Positions 1-5,899 of a DNA stretch of 11,150 nucleotides are shown piece by piece. The DNA comes from Bacteroidales bacterium. Its GTDB lineage: Bacteria; Bacteroidota; Bacteroidia; Bacteroidales; FEN-979. A program made the translations under genes and the position numbers. The stretch spans positions 1 through 11,150 of the forward strand of contig JALNWE010000086.1 of NCBI GenBank assembly GCA_023231065.1, given 5' to 3'. How positions within the stretch are numbered: position 1 is the stretch's first letter; each line of letters starts with the position of its first letter. The notes below the pieces were generated by a model. It was not told the DNA's origin. It ran no database searches and saw only the letters and a list, made by a program, of their open reading frames with translations.

Positions 1-58
1 GTTTTCATGATTTTATGGTTTTATGGTTTAACAGTCGAGCCCACTTCGAAAACTACTT

Positions 59-137
59 TTCACCGCCAAGTCGCTAAGGCGCAAAATTTTAAATAATTTG
101 ATATGATATATTCGCGTCTTCGCTTCAGGGATCCTAC
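59..137 (-). repeat. Degenerate intergenic 'gcgccttagcgacttggcgg' type repeat
   Basis: Read on the minus strand, 59-87 gives a TTTTGCGCCTTAGCGACTTG-type string followed by GCGGTGAAA. From memory, this resembles a short dispersed intergenic motif seen many times in Bacteroidota and some deltaproteobacterial genomes. A second related piece (GCGAAGACGCGAA on the minus strand, about 112-124) lies nearby, separated by AT-rich sequence. The stretch reads through in the frame of the reverse-transcriptase scrap upstream of it but does not look like protein-coding sequence. Only one copy is visible here, so its repeat status rests on recollection. Confidence 0.35.
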
Positions 138-171
138 GGTAAGCACAAATATAAAAAATCCAGCTCGTTGT

Positions 172-411
172 CAACTTGAATTTCTTCTTCAATGAAAATT
201 TACCTATTCCACCTTTAAGGTAAATATACTTCCATGACCAACAAGACAATAATCCAAATATCATCTCTTTACGCGGTGTATATGTTTTGTAATGCTTCAT
301 GATGCCCAGATACGAATTCATGCTACTCGGAAATTTACCTCTTTCTTCGCTCAGTGTCCGGTTTTCTTTAAAAAGTAGGTTTCGGGGAGGATTTGTAACC
401 AATGGGTTCAT
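172..411 (-). pseudogene. C-terminal fragment of a reverse transcriptase (RNA-directed DNA polymerase)
   Basis: The minus-strand reading frame beginning at 411 contains SSMNSYLGIMKHYKTY (about 280-327), followed by a basic segment and an aromatic/lysine-rich tail. The N-S-Y-L-G-x-x-K-H-x-x-T-Y pattern matches what I know of the C-terminal thumb/maturase-like end of bacterial reverse transcriptases common in Bacteroidota. The polymerase palm with its YADD box is absent, because the sequence immediately upstream belongs to the DUF2846-like gene in another frame. This is therefore a truncated remnant. The frame stays open to position 28, but everything after about residue 80 looks like translated intergenic sequence. 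It is a different RT type from the group II maturase end at 5355-5745. Family assignment is by motif only. Confidence 0.5.
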
Positions 412-848
412 TCATTTTTTTCGGATGCGATTTTTTTACACTTTATGATACGTCGGATCGCTATCGTTTCAGAAACTTCCTTAAGCACCCCATTGGGATC
501 GCTTTCGATATATACGGTCCCTCCAGCAGGTACATTCACGGAGATTGCGAATCCGGATGGCAAATGGGATGCACGGAAGTCAAAGGTGCCAGGATCGGTC
601 ATGAATTCAATCTAAGTGTCTGAACGCATTTTAACTTCACTAACAGGAACTTCATCTGCAAGAACCTGAAAATGAACTGCAGCCTCAAATGGACTATCAG
701 GGCGGTAGATATAAACCAGTCCTTCATCTTCGGGAGCCTCCCCTTTCTGCCAGATAGCTGTTTTTTTTCCCTGGCTAAATACATGAGGGAAGGTCAACGA
801 TAAAATCAAAACAAACAGCACGTGAACTTTCTTTATCCACTTTCCCAT
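408..848 (-). pseudogene. Secreted DUF2846-like small protein, interrupted by an in-frame amber codon
   Basis: From the ATG at 848 the protein starts with a signal peptide (basic MGKWIKK, a hydrophobic run, likely cleavage after PHVFS). The mature part contains GLVYIYRPDSPFEAAVHF and a short 'DEVPVSEVK' strand, the pattern of the DUF2846 domain (Y-x-Y-R-P start, then a PG turn). A TAG at 612-614 ends this frame after 78 residues. The same frame continues without any shift into IEFMTDPGTFDF, NVPAGGTVYIESD and a basic tail to the TGA at 408-410, completing a family-like domain of about 146 residues. DUF2846 relatives tend to have an aromatic residue where the TAG sits, so a Tyr codon to TAG change fits. 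The gene follows the beta-propeller gene by 28 bases and is probably cotranscribed with it. Function is unknown; members are exported or lipoproteins. Whether the TAG is a real nonsense mutation, a sequence error or read through cannot be told here. Confidence 0.6.
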
Positions 849-876
849 AGCAATATTTTTTCTATTAGTGAAGACT

Positions 877-2511
877 TCATTTCCTAAAAAAGCCTGAACA
901 ATTCAGGAAACCTACTGAATTCATATCGGGAACATACATAATTACCTCATCGGTAAGTATATTTATTCCCGGTAGATCAAAATAGCCAATAATCCTGAGT
1001 TCATTGCTGTCATCCACAATAATTCTCTTTGAAAGAGATTCTTTCATAGGTCTCAGTAACAGATGACCGCAAATTCTCGCTTGGGTCGAAAACAAATCCG
1101 AACCAGGGAACCATCTTTTTTCCTGTAGTAATCCGTCATAAACCACGATTCCATTTTTTGTAATAATAGGATACATGTTTTTCGTAAGTACGCTCTTCAA
1201 AGTAAAACAGGAATCCGTCTTGCCAGGAATGACATAGTATCCATCCGTATTAAGGAGTAAAGATTTAAAATCCACGAGTCTCTTATTAAGAGAAGCATCT
1301 CTATCCAGAGAAAGGGAATTGAAATACCGGCAAAGTACGCTGTATTTCAGGATCTCTTTACCTGTAAAGATGAATACGGCGCTGTCCATAACCGCATAGT
1401 CCGTGATAATATTCATACTTTTGATTGCTTTTGAGCCAAGAAAATTCCCGTTCCTTTTATCTATGGCAAGAAAATAGGGATAAAGATATTTTTTCGGGGC
1501 ATTGTTTAACCAGCAAAATCCTCGATTGATCAGGCCGATATTGTCACCCATTCTGAAAAGGAATACGCTTCCAGCCTTTTCTTCAGGAAGCCGGGTGTGC
1601 CATATTTTCCGGCCGGATAAGAGATCCAAGCATACCACGTAGTCTTTGGCAGTATAAAAAAGCTGTTCTTCAATGATCAGGATATTTGATACCATTCCGG
1701 AATAAACATCGGCCTTTTCAGGGCTCATGTAGTTGCGCCCAATAGCAGTGAATGGTGCGCCAAGCACCTTGTTAGCCAATACATTACTCTCATCTTCTTC
1801 CCATGTGGGCAGAACAAGATCCCACCCCTTACCAGTATACAGGTTGAAGGCATGAAGCCCGTCAACCGCCATGATCATCAGGGAATCTACAATTACCCTT
1901 TCAAAATACCCTCCGACATCCGTGATTTCCCTTATCCATCTGGTTCTTCCATCCTGTAAGTCAACCGCGGAAAGTGACTTGCTGAAAGCAACATTTTTGC
2001 TTACAATTGGAAGGATTATAGATTCGTCACGAATCCATTTTACCAGACCCGTCTTTTTATCCAGCGCCATAGCCGGGTTATTCGGTAAGATAATCAGATC
2101 TCCTGCAATATATCCCTCCTTGCCATCTATCTCCCTGTTCCAGAGAACAGAATTACCTCGGATATCCCATGCGACCAGCCAAACATGATCATCAGATTTT
2201 TTCCCACCTATTCTCTGAACGAATAAAAAAGCGGTCATTGGGGAATTATCAACCACTATGTTGATTATTTTAAATTCCGGAGGAACGGTTACAACCGTAT
2301 CCTGAATAACGACCGGCAGGGTACCAGCCTTGAAGAATTTTATCTCTTTCGGAACGAGCGTAATATTAAAAGGTTCTTCAGATTTTTGAGGGGTACTGGC
2401 AGAAGCATTATTACCGTGAGAATTCGGAGATTCGTTATATGTGATCAGCCCACTGAACAATCCTTCGTGCAGGCTAAAAGTCAGTACCAATAAGAATAAC
2501 AGTCTTTTCAT
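877..2511 (-). CDS. Secreted PQQ-like (WD40-like) beta-propeller repeat protein
   Basis: A 544-residue protein. It opens with a clear signal peptide (MKRLLFLLVLTFSLHEG) and a low-complexity Ser/Asn/Pro linker to about residue 50. The rest is built from repeats ending in the D-x-x-x-G-x-x-x-W signature of the PQQ-like propeller: WDIRGNSVLW (about 115-124), ALDKKTGLVKW (149-159), AVDLQDGRTRW (182-192), CLDLLSGRKIW (294-304) and a weaker AIDKRNGNFLG (349 on). No lipobox Cys is seen, so a periplasmic or surface location is inferred. No residues for binding the PQQ cofactor are evident, and in this class the fold usually serves protein or ligand contacts rather than dehydrogenase chemistry. I chose the ATG at 2511. 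The frame is also open from a GTG two codons upstream (2517), which adds nothing to the signal peptide. No Shine-Dalgarno is present. The DUF2846-like gene follows at once. Confidence 0.75.
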   Translation of the reverse strand: MKRLLFLLVLTFSLHEGLFSGLITYNESPNSHGNNASASTPQKSEEPFNITLVPKEIKFFKAGTLPVVIQDTVVTVPPEFKIINIVVDNSPMTAFLFVQRIGGKKSDDHVWLVAWDIRGNSVLWNREIDGKEGYIAGDLIILPNNPAMALDKKTGLVKWIRDESIILPIVSKNVAFSKSLSAVDLQDGRTRWIREITDVGGYFERVIVDSLMIMAVDGLHAFNLYTGKGWDLVLPTWEEDESNVLANKVLGAPFTAIGRNYMSPEKADVYSGMVSNILIIEEQLFYTAKDYVVCLDLLSGRKIWHTRLPEEKAGSVFLFRMGDNIGLINRGFCWLNNAPKKYLYPYFLAIDKRNGNFLGSKAIKSMNIITDYAVMDSAVFIFTGKEILKYSVLCRYFNSLSLDRDASLNKRLVDFKSLLLNTDGYYVIPGKTDSCFTLKSVLTKNMYPIITKNGIVVYDGLLQEKRWFPGSDLFSTQARICGHLLLRPMKESLSKRIIVDDSNELRIIGYFDLPGINILTDEVIMYVPDMNSVGFLNCSGFFRK

Positions 2512-2605
2512 GTACACATTATAATTAAAGTGAATTGGTATTAAAAAACATATTTTTTTGGGAGTTGTTTGTTAAATTTTTGATAGATAATATCGAATCC
2601 AACAC

Positions 2606-2637
2606 CAAAACTAACCAATATTTTCAAAATCAACAAA
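2606..2637 (-). promoter_or_regulatory. Bacteroidota-type promoter for the beta-propeller gene
   Basis: On the minus strand, TTTG (2634-2637) and TAGTTTTG (2606-2613) are separated by 20 bases. This fits the primary-sigma consensus of Bacteroidota, TTTG about 20 bases upstream of TAnnTTTG. It lies about 95 bases upstream of the chosen start codon, leaving an AT-rich leader. The match is exact for the conserved positions, but the region is AT-rich, so chance occurrence is possible. Confidence 0.5.
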
Positions 2638-2757
2638 GACATAACAATTTATTTGTCAGCAAATATCGGATCAACTGTCGTAACCTCATGAAAAATCATG
2701 CGTAGAATCAGCCACCTGCCATGTTGCTGCCGCAATGAACCGTTTGACTTTGTATAT

Positions 2758-3212
2758 ATGAGCGAAAGCGAATACATACATAAATCGCATAATGTCAGTG
2801 TTCTTTTGTATCATTTTTTTGTACGGCAAAATATTGGAAGGTAGTGGTAAGCAAAGAAGTTGATGAAACATTGAAGGACACCTGTCTTGAGATAGAAAAA
2901 CGGTACGAGATTCACTTTCTTGAGATTGGAACGGACAACAATCATGTTCACTTTTTTATACAAACGATACCGAGGCTGAGTTCAACAGCAATTGTAACGA
3001 TTGTAAAAAGTATTACGGCCTGAGAGGTTTTTAAAAAGAATCCAGAGGTGAAAGAAGAACTTTGGGGAGGGGAATTTTGGAGTGATGGATATTTTGTCAA
3101 CACCGTTAGTAAGTTTGGAGATGAGACGAGTATTTTGAAATATGTTCGAGATCAGGGGCTTGAAAAAGAATATACAATCTTCCATAGCAGTAAACAGTTA
3201 GCGCTCTTGTAG
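2758..3212 (+). pseudogene. tnpA: IS200-type Y1 (HUH) transposase TnpA, frameshifted and with a nonsense codon
   Basis: The ATG at 2758 reads MSESEYIHKSHNVSVLLYHF and then leaves frame in a run of T around 2813-2820. In the next frame the conserved sequence continues: AKYWKVVV, CLEIEKRYEIHFLEIGTDNN, then the metal-binding HUH motif as HVH. After VKSITA comes an in-frame TGA (about 3019-3021) where relatives have Arg (CGA to TGA by one transition). It then continues with EVFKKNPE, LWGGEFWSDGYFVNTV and KYVRDQG, which carries the expected catalytic tyrosine region, to the TAG at 3210-3212. A repaired protein would be about 150 residues, the normal family length. Family recognition is strong. The gene is dead by two independent lesions unless these are sequencing errors. 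Confidence 0.8.
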
Positions 3213-3216
3213 GATA

Positions 3217-3236
3217 CCCTGCTGCTTGCGGCGGGG
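3217..3236 (+). terminator. GC-rich hairpin at the IS200 right end
   Basis: CCCTGCTG and CGGCGGGG form an 8-bp stem with two G-T pairs around a CTTG loop, 4 bases after the tnpA stop. It is both the expected right-end recognition structure of an IS200-type element and a potential transcription stop. No T-run follows, so terminator activity is uncertain. Confidence 0.4.
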
Positions 3237-3261
3237 AGGTTCATTTCTATCATTATGTTAG

Positions 3262-3345
3262 TTCTACTTTCCGGGTAGAGCGGTAAGTTACCTTCCCGCT
3301 CACCCACAGACCCGTAGGAGCAGATTTCCCACATACGGTTCCTCA
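3262..3345 (-). ncRNA. Probable group II intron domains V and VI (3' end of intron)
   Basis: Read on the minus strand, 3306-3345 gives GGAACCGTATGTGGGAAATC then a return arm ending CTACGGGTCTG. This is like a domain V hairpin, with CCGTA/TACGG pairing and a GAAA near the apex, although the upper stem is degenerate. It is followed at 3273-3305 by a long hairpin, GGGTGAGCGG pairing with CCGCTC-T-ACCC with a one-base bulge, which fits domain VI near the intron 3' end. Order and spacing match bacterial group II introns as I know them. The maturase end that should precede it is at 5355-5745 on the same strand, now separated by the IS66-like element and the MITE. A covariance-model search was not possible. 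Confidence 0.5.
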
Positions 3346-3476
3346 GATTATGGATTTGCTGAAAAGACTGAATGATAGATTTTAGGTGAAGCTATACTCT
3401 TAACGGGGTAAATTGGACATTGTTTTATCAAAATAAATGGAATTTTTAACTTAACCTATTCGTAATTTCATTTTTA
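3346..3476 (-). other. AT-rich stretch between intron domain V and the IS66-like insertion
   Basis: No gene, promoter or repeat could be supported here. Together with 5064-5082 and 5319-5354, it would form the roughly 190-base piece joining the end of the maturase frame to domain V (the rest of domain IV) if the IS66-like element and the MITE are removed. This interpretation depends on the group II intron call. Confidence 0.3.
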
Positions 3477-3491
3477 GTAACTATTCACCCC
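3477..3491 (+). repeat. Left terminal inverted repeat of the IS66-like element
   Basis: GTAACTATTCACCCC pairs with the right end at 5049-5063 (one mismatch, at the innermost base). It overlaps an internal hairpin described separately. Confidence 0.8.
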
Positions 3492-3513
3492 TTGTTTTTA
3501 TAAAATCAGGGGT
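3487..3513 (+). terminator. Hairpin just inside the IS66-like left end
   Basis: ACCCCT (3487-3492) pairs with AGGGGT (3508-3513), with a central palindromic TTTTATAAAA. A hairpin next to an IS end can shield the transposase gene from outside transcription. That role is inferred. Confidence 0.35.
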
Positions 3514-3663
3514 TATTGACAATTTCGAGGTTGTTTTCCTGATTTTTTCCAACATCTCACAGATATCAACAGTTTCGTGTTGACGGGTGTTGGTAAAATG
3601 ATTGGTTTTATTAGTGTTTTCAATTATTTCTAATGTTACCTTTCAACAAACAAAAGTGTTGTT

Positions 3664-5048
3664 GTGAATCAATTACAGGAGATAGAACGACTTAAAAAAG
3701 AGAACCAGGAATTTCACAAGGAGAACCAACAGTTCAAAGAAACTATAATAAAGCTTCTATCGAAAGTTGCTTCTCTTGAAGAGCGGCTTACCCGATACGA
3801 GAATCCCAAAAAAAACCGCAATAGTTCTATCCCTCACAGTCACGATTATTCCCGGCCACAAAAGACACGGAGCCTGAGGAAACCCAGTTGTAAAAAACCC
3901 GGAGGCCAACCGAGGCACGAAAGGACTACCCTTGAGATGGTTGAAAAACCGGATGAAATTATTGAACATATTCCTCGATTTTGCACTTGTTGTGGCCGTG
4001 ATATGAGCCATATCCGGGCAGAGTTGGTCGAAAGCCGTCAGGAAGTTATCCTCCCGGGGATAAAGCCGGTCTTTATCGAACATCAAGCATTTCAAAGAAC
4101 ATGCACATGCGGAAATACAGTAATTGCAGATTTCCCTGATGGAATAACACCAGGCATTAGTTATGGACATAATGTCGAAACCCTTGCAGCCTATCTGAAC
4201 GCCTGTCAGTTTGTCTCCTTTCACCGGCTGACCGAAATGTTCCGGTATGTGTTTCATACGCCTATCAGTGAAGGCGCATTGGTAAAAGCAATTAACCGGG
4301 TTGCCGAAAAAGCCATCCCCGCTTATGAACTCATACGTGACCGGGTGAAAACTGCTGATGTTAATGGCGGAGATGAGACCAGAATGAAAATCAAAGGAAA
4401 AAAAGGGTGGTTTTTGACACTACAAGGAAAACTTTTCACCTTCATCATCGCCTCTCTTAACAAGGGAGCAGAAACCTTGTATAAAAATTTTCTCAATGGG
4501 TTCGCTTTTTCTGTCCTTGTAAACGATTGCTGGAGATGCTACTTTAAAGTTGCCGCTGTTGCCCATCAAATCTGTTTGTCCCATTTACTTCGTAAATTCA
4601 ATCATTTCAGCGAATGTTACAAACTTAAATGGGCGACTGATTTTAAACAACTTCCTGTTGAAACCGTTGCCTTTAAGAAGACACTCCTGCTAGAGGAGTA
4701 TCACAAAATATTAATTAATTCAAAGAACGCAATTTGAAGAACGGCTTACCAAATTACTTCAACAGCACATTAAGAAAAAATATCCGTTGGCATTAAGCTT
4801 TCAAAACAGATTGGTCAAATATCGACAACATATCTACTTTCCTGTATTATCACCAGGTCCCTCCAGATAACAATGGTTCAGAACGGGCAATCCGAAATGT
4901 CAAAGTGAAGCAAAAAATCTCCGGCCAGTTCAAGTCTCTCGGAGGGGCAGAGTCTTTTGCAATCCTGCGATCGGTCATTGATACTGCAATTAAAAACAAC
5001 TTAAATCCTCTGCATTCTCTTTCTGAAATTAATGCCCTACCCCTGTAA
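3664..5048 (+). pseudogene. IS66 family transposase, two frameshifts
   Basis: The frame opens at GTG 3664. An N-terminal coiled coil (repeated K-E-N-Q heptads) is followed by the NRNSSIPHS / KKPGGQPRHE linker, then a zinc-finger-like block (CTCCGRDM ... TCTCG), then the DDE domain. The first Asp is in GGDETRMKIKGKKGW and the second in VLVNDCWRCYF. The frame stops at 4735-4737, but coding continues in the next frame at about 4722 (TQFEERLTKLLQQHIKKKYP). It shifts again near 4845 into VPPDNNGSERAIRNVKVKQK, which carries the catalytic Glu, and IS66_C-like KSLGGAESFAILRSV, ending at TAA 5046-5048. All catalytic residues are therefore preserved, but only after correcting two shifts. The open frame from 3664 to 4737 (357 codons) is the truncated product. 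The decay looks recent, since the remaining sequence is well conserved. Confidence 0.8.
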
Positions 5049-5063
5049 AGGGTGAATAGTTAC
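5049..5063 (-). repeat. Right terminal inverted repeat of the IS66-like element
   Basis: AGGGTGAATAGTTAC is the inverted copy of the left end at 3477-3491. The transposase stop codon lies directly against it. Confidence 0.8.
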
Positions 5064-5074
5064 ATTCCACTTAA

Positions 5075-5318
5075 TTCAATTAACTGCTTATCCCTTTCAT
5101 TCAAGTTTGAAAATATTTTAGCATTTTCAGTGTGTGAAATAATATGATTTCGCACAATTAAAAACATCCCTTTGAACAAAACCCAAATATAAATAAGGCT
5201 TTCATGAAATATTTTTGATCAAAAATATTTTCAGAACAACGCCTCATGGATTAGAAATGAATTAAAATATTCAAAAATGACAATCAAATTGTTTAAAGGG
5301 GATAAGCAGTTTCAATTA
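5075..5318. mobile_element. MITE-like element (228 bp) with 8-bp target site duplication
   Basis: The element at 5083-5310 begins ACTGCTTATCCCTTT and ends AAAGGGGATAAGCAGT. These are inverted repeats of 12 perfect bases, extending to 15-16 with one extra base. It is flanked on both sides by TTCAATTA (5075-5082 and 5311-5318), a perfect direct duplication. There is no gene inside. The two arms are loosely complementary along much of their length and meet in a perfect 24-base AT-rich palindrome centred on GATC near 5221, so the single strand could fold into one long hairpin. This is the structure of a non-autonomous transposable element. The parent IS family is not identified, but an 8-bp duplication limits the choices. 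It also accounts for the gene-free stretch between the IS66-like element and the maturase remnant. Confidence 0.7.
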
Positions 5319-5354
5319 ATTGTTTATATGGCTATAAATTAAACACTTAGTTTG

Positions 5355-5745
5355 TCAAAATTTATCCAGTTCGCAGTATAACACAAAGAAGTGTTTAGTC
5401 ATAAGAAAGAAGCGATCCCAAGTTAACTTACGATTAGATCGTCTGAAAAGCCACTTCATCCAAATACACCTGACTACATAATAAAATACCGACAGAGCCC
5501 TGGAATTCCCGGTAATACCAAAAATTGGCAGTGGCCGCGAAGTTTCGAGTTCAACATTTTACATTGGTCAGATAAAGAAGAGAACTGGTTCAATTTAAAC
5601 CAGAGATTGATTTTATTAAGGCTTCGTTGCAACCGGTCTTTGGCTGTCTTACGCATTACAACCCAGTTTCCCTTACGGGAAATACCCCAATAGAACGTAA
5701 AACCAAGAAACAAATAGCCTGCATTCTCTTTCCCTTAGTGCAACA
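5355..5745 (-). pseudogene. C-terminal end of a group II intron-encoded protein (RT/maturase), truncated and frameshifted
   Basis: On the minus strand the frame reads GYLFLGFTFYWGISRKGNWV, then MRKTAKDRLQRSLNKINLWF, then LNSKLRGHCQF. This is the join of the RT thumb and maturase domain X of group II intron proteins (relatives: LGFTHYWGKSRKG ... LNxKLRGHYxYFGITGN). In a T-run at about 5522 the frame breaks. One frame over it goes on with FGITGNSRALSVFYYVVR, WMKWLFRRSNRKLTWDRF and ends at TGA 5355-5357. The YADD polymerase core and all N-terminal parts are missing: upstream of about 5736 a stop codon interrupts the frame and no further RT sequence is found before 5900. The likely 3' RNA domains lie at 3262-3345, beyond two inserted elements. 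Recognition of the family is firm. Confidence 0.8.
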
Positions 5746-5899
5746 AGTCCAGGTCTATATTAACATAACATTTAGTTACAGGGCAATCCTCGACAATGTC
5801 CAAGCTACAACTAATAAAATCGTCGCATTTATTTTGCCCGACTATGGTAAAAAAGAATCAATATAAAATTTTTTAATTACGATCGACAATCTCGAAACC

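Larger units (their letters stand above)
2680..3250 (+). mobile_element. Remnant of an IS200-type insertion sequence (IS200/IS605 family)
   Basis: The limits are approximate because this family has subterminal hairpins instead of inverted repeats. On the left, a small hairpin CATGA-AAAA-TCATG lies at 2687-2700, about 60 bases before the tnpA remnant. On the right, a GC-rich hairpin (3217-3236, stem CCCTGCTG/CGGCGGGG with G-T pairs and a short CTTG loop) starts just after the tnpA stop and is followed by GGTTCATT, as I recall for related IS200 ends. No accessory tnpB-like gene is present. The transposase is disrupted, so the element is probably immobile unless supplied in trans. Confidence 0.55.
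3477..5063 (+). mobile_element. IS66-like insertion sequence, 1587 bp, single-transposase type
   Basis: The ends match as inverted repeats. The left end is GTAACTATTCACCCC (3477-3491). The right end, 5049-5063, reads AGGGTGAATAGTTAC, which on the other strand is GTAACTATTCACCCT. That is 14 of 15 matching, and the GTAA terminus is typical of IS66. It contains one gene, the frameshifted Tnp at 3664-5048, whose stop codon lies just before and into the right repeat. There is no tnpA/tnpB accessory pair, as in the transposase-only subgroup. The outside flanks (CATTTTTA and ATTCCACT) do not match, so the expected 8-bp target duplication is missing. Either flank may have changed after insertion. Confidence 0.8.

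Noticed and set aside
2686..3334. Minus-strand short frames over the IS200 remnant and intron end
   Set aside because: The plus strand carries recognisable TnpA sequence; the minus frames show no family features.
3757..4257. Long minus-strand open frame (166 codons) opposite the IS66 transposase
   Set aside because: It is antisense to well-conserved transposase sequence and has no protein-like features of its own.
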